Position numbers and translations under genes: made by a program. From Kitasatospora acidiphila (GTDB taxonomy: Bacteria > Actinomycetota > Actinomycetes > Streptomycetales > Streptomycetaceae): a stretch of 64,000 nucleotides of DNA. Of the stretch, positions 8,317 to 18,056 are shown piece by piece. The stretch spans positions 3,958,501 through 4,022,500 of the forward strand of contig NZ_VIGB01000003.1 in the NCBI RefSeq assembly GCF_006636205.1, read 5' to 3'. How positions within the stretch are numbered: position 1 is the first letter of the stretch; every line of letters starts with the position of its first letter. The notes beneath the pieces were generated by a model. The model saw nothing but the letters and a program-made list of their open reading frames with translations, was not told the DNA's origin and ran no database searches.

Positions 8317-11300
8317 TCAGCCCTCGAAGTCGCGGGCCGCCGAGAGCTCATAGGCGCGGTCCGGCTCGGTGAGCGCGGCCAGCACCTCGAAGCGGCGGTG
8401 CCACTGCCCACCGACCAGGCCAGACCGGCGGCCAGGCCCTCGGGCGTGGCGGCGTGCAGCAGACCCGGCACCGGCGGCACCTCGAACTCAGGATCTTCGA
8501 CATCCCCCTCGCTTTGCGGGTCCTCCGGGTCGTACGGCAGCTCCGGGCTGGGCGCCGCCGCGTCCCAGCGCCAGTCGACGGCCGCCTCCGAGCCGTCAGG
8601 GCCGACCACCAGCAGCTCCTCGTGCTCCTCGTAGGCCGCCGGGCAGCCGGGCAGCAGCTCCCGGACGAACGGCGACACCCGGTGCAGGGTGCCCTCCGAG
8701 AGCACCCGGCCGCCGGCGATCTCGCTGGCCAGCGAGACGTGCAGCCGCTCGGCCAGCACCGGCGCCAGCGCGGGCGCCACCGGCACCAGCGGGTACGGGT
8801 GGAGCAGCGCCACCAGGTCGGGGGCGTCGGCCACCACCGCCTCGGTGGCGTCCACCACCACGGTGTGCGCCGGGCGGCGCCCGGTCTCCGGATCCAGCGG
8901 CGGCAGCGCCCGCACCACCTCCAACGGCTCCGCGTCAAAGGCCTCGACGCGGCCCAACGACGAGTAGATGCCGTGCAGTTGGCGATGCGTCACCTCACTG
9001 TCCGGGTCGGTGAGCCGGTCGAGCAGCTCCTCCGCTCCGTGCGGCTCGGCGAGCAGCGCCGCCAGCGTGGTGCGCACCCCGAGGGCGTGCAGGAACTCCG
9101 GGTCCAGCGTGGTGCGGGCCTCGTCGTAGAGGCCGCGGAGCAGCCAGTCGGCTCCGGCCGCGCGCAGCCCGGCCGGCTCCCGCCCGTCCAGCACCGGGTG
9201 GTCGCGCAGCCACCAGGCGGTGTACGGCGGCAGGTCGGCGTACCGCCCGTCCGGCAGCAGCGCCCGCACCGGCGCCACCACCGCGTCCCGGTAGGGCGGC
9301 CGGGCCAGCAGGGCCAGCGCCTCGGGCCAGGCCTGATCGTCCACCAGGTCCAGGTCCCGCACCACCAGCAGCTCCCCGGCCACCGGCGGCACCCCCAGCT
9401 CGGCCTGGTCCTCGTGCAGCGCCTCGACCACCTCCTCGCACCAGTCGGCGAGCCCGTCCGGCGCCTCGTCCAGCAGCCCGGTCGGCCGGCCGCCCACGGC
9501 GCGGTCGGCGGGCGCGGTCGGGTCGAGCCGCTCCAGGTCGTCGGGGTCGAGCACCGCGTCCTCGGCGCGGACCAGCACGAAGTCGGCGAGCACCCCGACC
9601 GCTGCCAGCACCTCGGAGCCCCAGCGGTCCAGCAGGTCCTCGTCCACGAACGGCGCGTCGTCGGGCCGGGCCAGCTGGGCGAACGGGCTGTCCGGCAGCA
9701 GGAGTTCACCGGCCCGGGCGAGCTCGCCCTCGTCGTCCGGCAGCGCCAGCCGGGCCAGCCAGGGGTGCTCGCCGGGCTGGGTGCCGGCCGCCTTGACCAG
9801 GCCGAGCACCGCGTCCGCCAGGTCCACGGCGCCGTCGAAGTCCTCCTCGCCGACGTCCAGCGAACGGACCACGGCGGCCCGCAGCTCGGGGGTGGCCAGG
9901 ATCCCGGCGGGGGTGGCGGTGGTGGCGCCCAGCTTGGCCAGCAGCGGGTGCGCCGCCTCCGGGTGGGCCAGCCGCAGGTCGAACAGCTCCAGCGCCTCGG
10001 CCAGCGACTGCGGATAGTCGGGGAAGCCGGCCCAGTCGGCGTCGTCCGAGGGCAGCAGCACCCGGCGCGGCCCGGTCAGCATCCGCCCGGTGGCCAGCGG
10101 CACCGGCAGCGCGCCCAGCGCCTCCGGGTCTGCGCCGGCCAGCGCCCCGTACAGGCTGCGCCACCAGGCCGGTTCCCGCTCCAGGCCGCCGAGTTGGTCG
10201 ACGACCTCGGCCAGCGGCACCCGGCGCACCTGGAGCGCGCGCAGCTCCGGGCGGCGCTCCAGGCCGGCCGGCAGCAGGCCGGGGAAGATCGGCGCCAGCG
10301 CCTCGACCACCGAGCGGTCGGCGCCCTCCAGCAGGGTGGCGTCAACGGGGCGCAACGCCGGGGCGCCCTCGTCATCGGCGTCCGGGTCGACGGCGGTCGG
10401 GTGCGGCAGGAACGGGGTCCGCGGCAGCCGGGCCAGCACGCCGGTGCGCAGCGCGTTGTCCAGCGCGCCCTGGCCGAGCGGGCCCGGCACCAGGGAGAGC
10501 GAGCCGAGGTCGGCGCCGCGGGCCCGGAGCAGCTCGGCGTAGGCGTCGGCGGCCCGCTCGGTGAGGAAGTCGGTCAGCGGGCCGGGGGCGACGTGCCGGC
10601 GGGTGGAGTCCAGCGGGTAGGAGGCGATCAGCAGCGCGGGGATGCCCAGCGGCTCCTCGCTCGGGGTGGGCGCGTGCAGCACCGGCGTGACCGGGACCGA
10701 CTCGGGGGCGCCGTCGGCGGCGACCGGGACGGCCCAGGTGACCGTCCAGTACGGCCGGGACCGCTCCTCCACCGGACGGTCCGCCAGCAGCTCCGGGTCG
10801 AGGGCGCCGGTGGCGGTGACGGTCTGCCAGCGGGACTCCTCGCCCCCTCCCCGATCCCGCCGGCCTCGCCGGTCCGGTCGGTGATGACGACCTCGGCCAG
10901 CCCGCTCTCGGAGCGCTCGACGGCGGCCCGGGTGAGGGTGCGCACGGTGCCGTCCGGGGTCTCCACCACCACCTCGCCGAGGCCCGGCAGGGTGAGCAGC
11001 AGCGCGTCGTCGATGCCGTCCAGCAGGGTGCGGGCGAGATCCTCGGCCGCGCCGTCGCGCAGCGGCAGCAGCACCACCGTGTCATAGCCGACCGGCGGCT
11101 CACCGGAGGCCGCGAACGGCAGCCGCAGCAACGGGAGATGGCCGTCGCGGCGGCGCAACTCCTCGGCCAGCTCGGACTGTTGGACGGCCTGACCGGCAAT
11201 CAGCTCGCGGGCCTCGGCGAGCGACCAGCGCACGCCGCCGGCCTGGCCGACGATGGCCGGTTCGTCGCTGACGGCGACCACGGCGGCGAAGCCGACACCG

Positions 11301-11671
11301 AACCGACCCACCGTCATGGTGGCGTCGGAGCGCTTGGAGGAGGCCCGCAGGGTGGCCAGCGACTCGACGGCGGCGGCGTCCAGCGGGGCACCGGTGTTGG
11401 CGGCGGCCAGCACCCCGTCGCGCAGCGCCAGCCGCAACCGGCCGGGGCCGCGGCCGGCCCGGGCGGCGGCGTCGGCGGCGTTCTGCGCCAACTCGATGAT
11501 CAGGCGGTCCCGGTAGCCGCCGAGGGCCAGCTCCTCCTCGGCGTTGGCGTCCTCCCGGAACCGGGCCGGGGAGGCCGTCCAGGCGTCCAGCACCCGACGC
11601 CGCAACTCGGCCGTACCGAACGGGTCGCCGATCTGCTCGTCACTGCCGCCACCGATGATGCGAGGCTCCAC
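8317..11671 (-). CDS. sacsin/Hsp90-type GHKL ATPase, two apparent frameshifts
   Basis: A large cytoplasmic protein with an N-terminal GHKL (Hsp90-like) ATPase fold: the N-box reads ELAQNAADAA (about residues 60-69) and the G2 motif reads GRFGVGF (about 123). It matches the family annotated as sacsin N-terminal ATP-binding-like proteins in Streptomyces; a chaperone role is inferred, not shown. The gene is split over three frames. Breaks lie at about 10841-10852 (inside a C/G run) and 8401-8410. Adding one base at each restores an uninterrupted 1118-residue protein ending RDFEG. The downstream part carries no domain I recognise. Both breaks look like base-loss errors. Confidence 0.8.
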
Positions 11672-11791
11672 TGGACCCGCCGCCTTCCCCGTCTGTCACA
11701 CCGGACACTGCTACGGGGGGCATTGTCTCGCGTTTCACCGACAGACTGCGCCCGGGCCCATCGGCGTGGACCCGGGCGGATCGGACGCCGA

Positions 11792-12685
11792 TCAGGAGTG
11801 GCCGAGCTCCTCGGCCGGAGCGTCGGGCTCGACCGAGCCGCCGGCCCGGTCGGGGTGCAGGTGCAGCGGCTCGACGACGGTCTCGTCCAGGATCAGCTCG
11901 GCCGGCACCGGCGGGGCCGGCAGCACCGCTGCCTCGGAGTGGCCGCCGCAGCCGTAGGCGAGCGAGACGATCTGGCCGTCGGCCGGGCCGAACTCGTTGC
12001 CGCAGACGCCGAACGCCTGGCCCAGCGAGCCGCCGATCGGGATCAGGAAGCCGCAGCTGGTGCAGGTGGCGGGGGCCGACTGGGCCATCGGGGTCTGCGG
12101 GCCGTGGGTCTTCTCCCAGCGGTCCGCGGCCAGGTGCAGGCCGAGCCGGGAGAGCACCCGGGGGCGGCTCATGCCGAGCTCGTCGGCGACCGCGCCGATC
12201 TGGGCGCGGGCCGGGGCCGGCTGCACGTGCGGATCGCTCACCACGAGGTCGTCCTCGCGGTCGAAGAGCTCGGCGCCGGCGGCGCCCGGCTCGTCATCGC
12301 CGGTCCAGCCGGGCTCCAGGCGCAGGTCGTCGGCGTCGGTCGGCAGCAGGTCGCCGGGGCCCATGTCGCCCGGCCGCAGCCGCTCGCTCCACGGCACCCA
12401 CTCGGGCGCCAGCACCGCGTCCGGGCCGGGCAGCAGCACGACCTCGTCGAGGGTGACCACCTTGGCGCGCGGCGCGCGGGCCACGGTCACCGCCCAGCGC
12501 CAGCCGCGGTAGGCCGGGTCCAGGCATTCGAACGTGTGGGTGACCACCCGCTCGGCCTCGGCGCGCGCCACCAGGTGCTCGCCGACGACCTCGGCGCCGA
12601 CCGACTCGACCGCTGCCTGCCTGGCGAGCTCGACGGCCTCGGCACAGAGCCGGTCTGGGGTACGGCTTCGCATCGCAGCACTCAC
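11792..12685 (-). CDS. DUF3027 protein with zinc-ribbon
   Basis: A 297-residue protein matching actinobacterial DUF3027. A CTSCGF pair and a later CGNEF/YGCGGH region (about residues 208-250) could form a zinc ribbon. The acidic N-terminal half contains a VVLLPGPDAVLAPEWVPWSERL stretch typical of the family. Its function is unknown. It is divergent from the MFS gene. A TAGGCT -10 box at 12717-12722 on the minus strand would give a leader of about 25 bases. An alternative in-frame start four codons later (MRSRTPD) is possible. Confidence 0.8.
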   Translation of the reverse strand: MSAAMRSRTPDRLCAEAVELARQAAVESVGAEVVGEHLVARAEAERVVTHTFECLDPAYRGWRWAVTVARAPRAKVVTLDEVVLLPGPDAVLAPEWVPWSERLRPGDMGPGDLLPTDADDLRLEPGWTGDDEPGAAGAELFDREDDLVVSDPHVQPAPARAQIGAVADELGMSRPRVLSRLGLHLAADRWEKTHGPQTPMAQSAPATCTSCGFLIPIGGSLGQAFGVCGNEFGPADGQIVSLAYGCGGHSEAAVLPAPPVPAELILDETVVEPLHLHPDRAGGSVEPDAPAEELGHS

Positions 12686-13040
12686 GGCGTCGGTTCTCTC
12701 CAGTCTTCTTACCTGCAGCCTAGTCGCCCGGTCACTCGCCCGGGCCGTTCCGAACCGTCCGGGGCCACCGGGTCGGGCACGGTCACCGGCCGGTCAGAAC
12801 CAGCTCACCGCCCTATTCTGCGTGACCCGGAGCCCTGCGGGGACCGGCCGCGCCGCCGTCGGCTCCGGCCGAGGCGGACGCGCGCGCTCCGGCGCAGCGG
12901 CACGCGGACAGCAGGCTACCCGTCAAGAAGGTCTCGGCGACAGCCCGGCGAGCCGGGACCGGCGAGCGCCGCGCCGACCGGGCCGCGCCGCGCGGGGCCA
13001 ATGCCCCGCACCTGTCCGGTTTGTCAGGCAGGATGGCGGT
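12686..13040. other. divergent intergenic region DUF3027/MFS
   Basis: 355 bases without a credible gene. It holds the likely -10 of the DUF3027 gene (TAGGCT, 12717-12722, minus strand) and a weak CAGGAT box 6 bases before the MFS start on the plus strand. Nothing else stands out. Confidence 0.4.
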
Positions 13041-14726
13041 GTGACGGACGAGAACCCGTCGCAGCGCGCCCGGTCCGCGGCCGGGTCGAGCGGTGCGGAC
13101 CCTGAGGATCCGCGGCCGGCCGGCCGGACGGCGGCTCAGGCGGGCGGTGTGCCGGGGCGGCAGTCGGCGGTCCCCGCCGCGGAGGACGGTCCGCGGTCGG
13201 CGGCCGATGCGGGGCTGCGCGAAGCAGCCGCAGGGCCTTCCGAGGAGCCGTCAGGGCCGTCGGACCCGTCAGAGCCTTTCGGGTCGTCGGAGCCCGAAGA
13301 ACCCGAGGGGCCCGAGGGGCCCGAGGGGCCCGAGACGGCTCCCGTGGACACCACGCCGCGGCGCAACCTGCTGCTCCGCGGCGCAACCGCGGCCGGGATC
13401 GGCACCCGCAGGGCGGTGCAGGGCACCGGGCGCCGGATCCGCAAGGCCACCTCGGCCCAGGGCGCCGGGGAGTCCGGCCTGTCGAGCCTGATCGAGCTGC
13501 ACGCGCTGAACTCCTTCGGCGACATGCTGATCACCATCGCGCTGGCCTCCACCATCTTCTTCTCGGTGCCCACCGACCAGGCCCGCGGCCGGGTGGCGCT
13601 CTACCTGCTGGTCACCATGGCGCCGTTCGCGGTGCTGGCCCCCGTGATCGGCCCGCTGCTCGACCGGGTGCCGCACGGCCGGCGGGCCGCGATGGCGACG
13701 TCGATGCTGGTCCGGGCGATCCTGGCGTGGTCCATGGCCGGCGCGGTGGTGAGCGGCAGCCTGGCGCTCTATCCGGCGGCGCTGGGCTGCCTGGTCGCGT
13801 CCAAGGCCTACGGCGTGGTGCGCAGCGTGGTGGTGCCGCGGCTGAAGCCGGCCGGAATCACGCTGGTCAAGGCCAACTCCCGGGTGACCCTGGCCGGGCT
13901 GCTGGCCACCGGGCTGGCCGCCGGGGTGGGCGGGCTGCTGCATCTGATCGGCCCCGGCTGGCCGCTGCGCGGCGCCTTCGTGGTCTTCCTGATCGGCGTC
14001 CTGATGGCCTTCCACCTGCCGCACCAGGTGGACTCGGCCAAGGGCGAGCAGCGCGCGGTGCTGCACGCCGAGCCCGACCCGGCGGCCCCCGAGGAGCAGC
14101 CGCAGCCGGCGGCCGACCGGCCCACGGGCCGCCTGCGCACGGTCGGCCCCGCGGTGATCCTCGGGCTGCGCGCAGTGGCCGCGCTCCGCTGGCTGACCGG
14201 CTTCCTCACCCTCTTCCTGGCGTTCCTGCTGCGGGTCGCCCCCGTCGGCGGGCTGACGCCGACGCAGTCGCTGGGCCTGCTGGCGGTGGCGGCCGGCGGC
14301 GGCAACGCGCTCGGCTCGGTGTTCGGCTCCTGGCTGCGCACCCGCGGCTCGGAGGCGATCATCACCACGATGCTGGCGCTGGCCACCGCCGCCGCGGTGG
14401 CCAGCACGCTCTGGTACGGCCTGGGGACGGTGATGCTGGTGGCCGCGGTGGCGGGCATCGCGGCCTCGCTGGCCAAGCTGGCGCTGGACGCGCTGATCCA
14501 GCGGGACGTGCCGGAGGCGGTCCGCACCTCGACCTTCGCCCGTTCGGAGACCCTGATGCAGCTGTGCTGGGTGGTCGGCGGCACGGTCGGGATCCTGCTG
14601 CCGCTGCACGGCACGCTGGGGCTTGCGGTGGCCACCGGGGTGCTCGCGGTGGCACTGGTGTGGACGGTGGTGAGCCTGATCCGGCTGGGGGCACGCCGCG
14701 GCGCACCGCACCCCCGCGTCGCGTGA
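13041..14726 (+). CDS. MFS-type transporter with long acidic N-terminal tail
   Basis: A 561-residue membrane protein starting at GTG 13041 (TDENPSQRAR). The first 150 residues are low-complexity, rich in Pro/Glu/Gly, with three EGPEGPE-type repeats near 13300-13335. The membrane part begins around residue 160 (HALNSFGDMLITIALAST) and shows about 12 hydrophobic helices in two halves separated by a polar loop with an EEQPQPA stretch. This is the layout of major facilitator superfamily exporters. The substrate is not deducible. The gene is divergent from DUF3027 and followed after 26 bases by DUF2771. No frame break was found. Confidence 0.75.
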   Translation: MTDENPSQRARSAAGSSGADPEDPRPAGRTAAQAGGVPGRQSAVPAAEDGPRSAADAGLREAAAGPSEEPSGPSDPSEPFGSSEPEEPEGPEGPEGPETAPVDTTPRRNLLLRGATAAGIGTRRAVQGTGRRIRKATSAQGAGESGLSSLIELHALNSFGDMLITIALASTIFFSVPTDQARGRVALYLLVTMAPFAVLAPVIGPLLDRVPHGRRAAMATSMLVRAILAWSMAGAVVSGSLALYPAALGCLVASKAYGVVRSVVVPRLKPAGITLVKANSRVTLAGLLATGLAAGVGGLLHLIGPGWPLRGAFVVFLIGVLMAFHLPHQVDSAKGEQRAVLHAEPDPAAPEEQPQPAADRPTGRLRTVGPAVILGLRAVAALRWLTGFLTLFLAFLLRVAPVGGLTPTQSLGLLAVAAGGGNALGSVFGSWLRTRGSEAIITTMLALATAAAVASTLWYGLGTVMLVAAVAGIAASLAKLALDALIQRDVPEAVRTSTFARSETLMQLCWVVGGTVGILLPLHGTLGLAVATGVLAVALVWTVVSLIRLGARRGAPHPRVA

Positions 14727-14740
14727 GCGGCGGAGTTGGA

Positions 14741-14746
14741 TAGCCT
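14741..14746 (+). promoter_or_regulatory. -10 box of leaderless DUF2771 transcript
   Basis: TAGCCT lies 6 bases before the ATG at 14753 with no Shine-Dalgarno sequence between them, which suggests a leaderless mRNA. Confidence 0.45.
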
Positions 14747-14752
14747 TCGTCC

Positions 14753-15322
14753 ATGAGCCTCGACACCCGTGTCATCGCCGCCCTCGGCGCCGTGGTCGTG
14801 ATCGGCGCCGGCACGCTCGGCGGGTCCATCGCGTACGCCTCCGGCCAGACCGAGCCGCTGTCCACCCAGGCGACCGTCACCATCGGCCGCGACTCCACCC
14901 GCTTCGAGCCGTCCTGCTACAACGGTGGCAAGCCGTTCGACGACGCCACCAACACGGCCTGCGCGGCGCTCTCCAACGACCCGACCAAGTTCAAGTCGCT
15001 GAGCATCACGAGCGTCGACCGGATCGGCGTCGGCATCGACGTGGACAGCGCCAAGAACGGCTGGAGCGCCTACACCAACGGTGGCGGCCAGGGCAACGTC
15101 GCGCTCGCGCGCTACCAGAAGGACAACACCTTCTCGGGGCTGGTCCCGGCGACCAACGTGCTGACCCAGGTGCGGGACACCACCCTGACCGTCGTCGAGT
15201 ACGACCCCAAGACCGCGAGCTCGGGCAAGCCGAACTACATCGCCGTCTGGTTCGTCAACCTGAAGAACAACGCGGCCCCGGTCGGCTCCGCGCAGCCGCA
15301 GGACGCCCCGCAGGGCCAGTGA
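14753..15322 (+). CDS. DUF2771-like membrane-anchored protein
   Basis: A 189-residue protein with one N-terminal hydrophobic helix (about residues 8-29), giving a signal anchor or uncleaved signal peptide, and an extracytoplasmic domain with two Cys residues (PSCYNGG and NTACAAL) that could pair. It matches the DUF2771 family found beside the menaquinone genes in streptomycetes; function unknown. The stop codon TGA overlaps a GTG (GTGA at 15319-15322) that may be the true start of mqnB. A strong hairpin begins 17 bases downstream. Confidence 0.7.
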   Translation: MSLDTRVIAALGAVVVIGAGTLGGSIAYASGQTEPLSTQATVTIGRDSTRFEPSCYNGGKPFDDATNTACAALSNDPTKFKSLSITSVDRIGVGIDVDSAKNGWSAYTNGGGQGNVALARYQKDNTFSGLVPATNVLTQVRDTTLTVVEYDPKTASSGKPNYIAVWFVNLKNNAAPVGSAQPQDAPQGQ

Positions 15323-15339
15323 CCCTGCCGCACCACGCT

Positions 15340-15386
15340 GACGAGCAGCCGACCCCGGGCCTTCGAGCCGGGGTCGGCTGCTCGTC
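15340..15386. terminator. 19-bp perfect hairpin across the mqnB 5' end
   Basis: A perfect inverted repeat with 19-bp arms (15340-15358 and 15368-15386) and a 9-nt loop. It looks like a terminator for the DUF2771 gene, but its right arm encodes the expected first beta strand of MqnB (RLLVVVAVD). It has no T-tract. It may act as a terminator/attenuator, or may be an inverted-duplication artefact. Confidence 0.6.
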
Positions 15387-15395
15387 GTCGTCGCG

Positions 15396-16001
15396 GTGGA
15401 CGCCGAGGCCGAGGCGGTGCTGCGCGGCGCGCCCGCCGGCCGGGTGACGGTGGTGACCGCCGGGGTCGGCCCGGCCGCCGCCGCCGCGACCACCGCCTTC
15501 GCGCTGGCCGCCGGGCCGCACCCGCTGGTGGTGTCCGCCGGTATCGCGGGCGGTTTCGCGCCCGCCGCGCCGATCGGCGCCACCGTGGTCGCGGACCGGA
15601 TCGTCGCGGCCGACCTGGGCGCGCAGACCCCGGACGGCTTCCAGGACGTGGCCGCCCTCGGTTTCGGCACCGTCGCGCACACCCCGCCGCCGACCGCCGT
15701 CGCGCGGGTCGCGCAAGCGCTCGGCGCCACCGCCGGGCCGGTGCTCACCGTGTCGACCGTCACCGGCAGCGCCGAGCGGGCCGCCGAGCTGACCCGCCGC
15801 CACCCGGGCGCGGTGGCCGAGGCGATGGAGGGCTTCGGGGTGGCCGAGGCCGCCGCCCGGCACGGCGTGCCGGCCCTGGAACTGCGCACCGTCTCCAACG
15901 CCGTCGGCCCCCGGGACCGGGCCGCCTGGCGGATCGGCGAGGCGCTGGGCGCCCTGGAACGGGCCTTCGCGCGCCTGCCCTACGACTCCCTGCTCACCTG
16001 A
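15396..16001 (+). CDS. mqnB: futalosine hydrolase, 5' end uncertain
   Basis: This enzyme cleaves futalosine or its derivative in the futalosine menaquinone pathway. The sequence has a nucleosidase fold with VSAGIAGGFAP (about residue 46), the DGFQDVAALGFG loop and the catalytic-region EAMEGFGVAEAA. As given, the protein (201 aa) lacks the front of its first beta strand. In-frame codons upstream encode RLLVVVA but offer no start codon before a stop at 15339. A GTG at 15319, overlapping the DUF2771 stop, lies one frame away; adding one base near 15370-15374 joins it to this frame and yields 227 residues. I therefore suspect a lost G in the GGGG run. mqnD follows after 18 bases. Confidence 0.85.
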   Translation: MDAEAEAVLRGAPAGRVTVVTAGVGPAAAAATTAFALAAGPHPLVVSAGIAGGFAPAAPIGATVVADRIVAADLGAQTPDGFQDVAALGFGTVAHTPPPTAVARVAQALGATAGPVLTVSTVTGSAERAAELTRRHPGAVAEAMEGFGVAEAAARHGVPALELRTVSNAVGPRDRAAWRIGEALGALERAFARLPYDSLLT

Positions 16002-16019
16002 CGTTCGAGGAGGCCCGAC

Positions 16020-16868
16020 ATGGCTGAGCCGCTGCGGATCGCGTACTCGCCCTGCCCCAACGACACCTTCGTGTTCCACGCCTGGACGCACGGCCTGCTG
16101 CCCGGCGCCGAGGCACCCGAGGTGCTGTTCGCCGACATCGACGTGACCAACGGCCTGGCCGAACGCGGCGAGCTGGATCTGCTCAAGGTCAGCTACGCGG
16201 CGCTGCCCTGGCTGCTCGACGAGTACGCGCTGCTGCCCTGCGGCGGCGCGCTGGGGCGCGGCTGCGGGCCGCTGGTGCTGACCAGGCCGGAGACTGCGGG
16301 CGACCTGACCGGCAAGACGGTGGCGGTGCCCAGCGAGCGGTCCACCGCCTACCTGCTGTTCCGGCTGTGGGCCGCCGAGGCGGTGCCGGGCGGGCTGGGC
16401 GAGATCGTGGTGCTGCCGTTCCACGAGATCATGCCGGCGGTGCGGGACGGCCGGGTGGACGCCGGGCTGGTGATCCACGAGGCGCGGTTCACCTACCAGA
16501 ACTACGGGCTGGTCAAGCTGGCCGACATGGGCGAGGCCTGGGAGGCGGCGACGGGGCTGCCGATCCCGCTGGGCGCGATCATCGCCAAGCGCTCGCTGGG
16601 CGCGGCCCGGCTGCGCGAGCTGGCCGCCGCGATCTCCGCCTCGGTGCGGGCCGCCTGGGACGATCCGGCGGCCTCCCGGGAGTACGTCATGGCGCACGCC
16701 CAGGAGATGGACCCCGAGGTGGCGGACCAGCACATCGGGCTCTATGTGAACGAGTTCACCGCCGAGCTGGGCGAGGACGGCTACGCGGCGGTGCGCGGAC
16801 TGCTCGACCGGGCGGCGGCGCAGGGCCTGGTGCCGGCGGTGGCGCCGGACGCGCTGGCCTTCCCGTAG
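16020..16868 (+). CDS. mqnD: 1,4-dihydroxy-6-naphthoate synthase
   Basis: A 282-residue enzyme that converts cyclic dehypoxanthinylfutalosine to 1,4-dihydroxy-6-naphthoate in futalosine-route menaquinone synthesis. It begins with IAYSPCPNDTFVFHAW, the family hallmark, has the periplasmic-binding-protein-like fold, and contains FHEIMPAVRDGRVDAGLVIHE with the His near residue 141 expected at the active site. The ATG at 16020 is preceded by a GAGGAGG ribosome-binding site. It follows mqnB closely, so the two are probably cotranscribed; mqnA and mqnC are not in this window. Confidence 0.93.
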   Translation: MAEPLRIAYSPCPNDTFVFHAWTHGLLPGAEAPEVLFADIDVTNGLAERGELDLLKVSYAALPWLLDEYALLPCGGALGRGCGPLVLTRPETAGDLTGKTVAVPSERSTAYLLFRLWAAEAVPGGLGEIVVLPFHEIMPAVRDGRVDAGLVIHEARFTYQNYGLVKLADMGEAWEAATGLPIPLGAIIAKRSLGAARLRELAAAISASVRAAWDDPAASREYVMAHAQEMDPEVADQHIGLYVNEFTAELGEDGYAAVRGLLDRAAAQGLVPAVAPDALAFP

Positions 16869-16902
16869 GAGGCGGGCGCGCCCGGCGCGGCGCTGCCGGC
16901 CG

Positions 16903-17286
16903 TCAGATGTCGAACTGGTCGGCGACCGCGCGCAGCGCCTGGGCCAGCTTCTGGCCGGTCGCCTTGGCCGGGTAGCGGCCGTGCTGCAGGCCCGGCAGGA
17001 CGGCGTCCAGCATGGTGATCAGGTCCTGCACGATCGGTGCCATGTCGTCGGCGCTGCGGCGCTGGGCCGCGGCCACCGAAGGCAGTGCGTCGAGCAAGGT
17101 GACCCCCATCGCCTGCTCGCCACGGTGCCCCGCGACCACGCCGAACTCCACCCGCTGCCCCGGCTTGAGGCTGCTCACTCCGGCGGGCAGCGCCTTGCTG
17201 TGGACGAAGACGTCCTCACCGTCGTCCCGCGACAGGAAGCCGAAACCCTTCGTCTCGTTGAACCATTTGACCTGGCCGGTGGGCAT
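16903..17286 (-). CDS. cold-shock-domain protein with C-terminal extension
   Basis: A 127-residue RNA/DNA-binding protein. Residues 1-66 form a cold-shock domain with RNP1-like KGFGFLS and RNP2-like DVFVHS motifs. The remaining 60 residues are a helical extension (DDMAPIVQDLITMLDAVLPG) not found in minimal Csp proteins. Longer CspB-type proteins of this kind are common in streptomycetes next to mqnD. A GAGGAC ribosome-binding site precedes the ATG. It converges on mqnD, and a long upstream region (17287-17789) probably carries its promoter and leader. Confidence 0.88.
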   Translation of the reverse strand: MPTGQVKWFNETKGFGFLSRDDGEDVFVHSKALPAGVSSLKPGQRVEFGVVAGHRGEQAMGVTLLDALPSVAAAQRRSADDMAPIVQDLITMLDAVLPGLQHGRYPAKATGQKLAQALRAVADQFDI

Positions 17287-17789
17287 CTCGAATGTCCTCG
17301 TGTGTGTGAAGGCGCCTAGGCGTCGTCGTCAGGGGCCTTGGGGGAAAGTGGGGGCGGACCGGGTCGGCCGCGTGGGCGGCGGGGCCGGTGCGCGGCAGGC
17401 CGTCAGCGCTTGGGCGGACGGGCAGTCAGGGGTTTCACTCGCACACGACCCAGGGTTTCCGCTGGAGTCTGCCGTGGCGGGCCGGCCAGGGCACGGCACG
17501 GCCGGGCGACGGCCGTTCGGCGGTCGTCATGGCACACCCCCTGACTGGAATGCGGGATCGGGTTGACCCCGTGCGACACCTGCATACCCCCGCCACAGGG
17601 AGTTCGAAACTCCCTGTCCCCGGCGAACCGCAGCCAGTGACGGCGTGAGCATCCGCGCAGGTGACGGGCGGTCAGTTTAGTCGTTCGTAAACCCGACGGC
17701 AGGGAGATTTCCGCAGCGCGCATGGGAGACTGGGGGCGTCGCGCACATCGGCGGAGGTGGTGCGCGCATCGGCCGAGAAGGAGTCAGCG
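17287..17789. other. intergenic region with csp leader and small hairpin
   Basis: About 500 bases with no supported gene; short frames here have poor codon structure. It should contain the promoter and leader of the minus-strand cold-shock gene and the promoter of the small membrane protein at 17790. A 10-bp hairpin with a CGA loop (ACAGGGAGTT arm, 17595-17617) is the clearest element. AT-richer sequence at 17675-17695 is a plausible promoter area. Confidence 0.4.
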
Positions 17790-18056
17790 GTGCGGGAGTC
17801 CGGCGAGCGCCTGGTCAAGGTCGGAGCGGTGGTCTTCATCGTGGGGGCACTGGCCACGGTGGTGACCTTCATTCCGCTGTTCTTCCACCTCACCCCACTG
17901 CCCACCCCCGCCTACTTCGCCAGCATGCTGATGCCGCTGGGCTTCCTGCTGGCACTGGTCGGCCTGTTCGGCTCGGCCCGGGCTCAGCGGCGCCGGGCCG
18001 ACGCCGCCGAGCAGGCCGCCGCTCAGTCCACCGGCGCGGGCGCGGCCGCGCGGTAG
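17790..18056 (+). CDS. small two-helix membrane protein
   Basis: An 88-residue protein with two hydrophobic segments (VGAVVFIVGALATVVTFIPL and a second around residues 47-65) followed by an Arg/Ala-rich tail. GTG at 17790 is chosen because an AAGGAG ribosome-binding site lies 6 bases upstream; a frame-consistent GTG at 17757 has none. I do not recognise the family. The last 34 bases overlap the convergent HAD gene. Confidence 0.6.
   Translation: MRESGERLVKVGAVVFIVGALATVVTFIPLFFHLTPLPTPAYFASMLMPLGFLLALVGLFGSARAQRRRADAAEQAAAQSTGAGAAAR

Noticed and set aside
8454..11087. 877-codon plus-strand frame opposite the Hsp90-like gene
   Set aside because: Arg/Gln/His/Gly-rich antisense product; the opposite strand has GHKL ATPase motifs.
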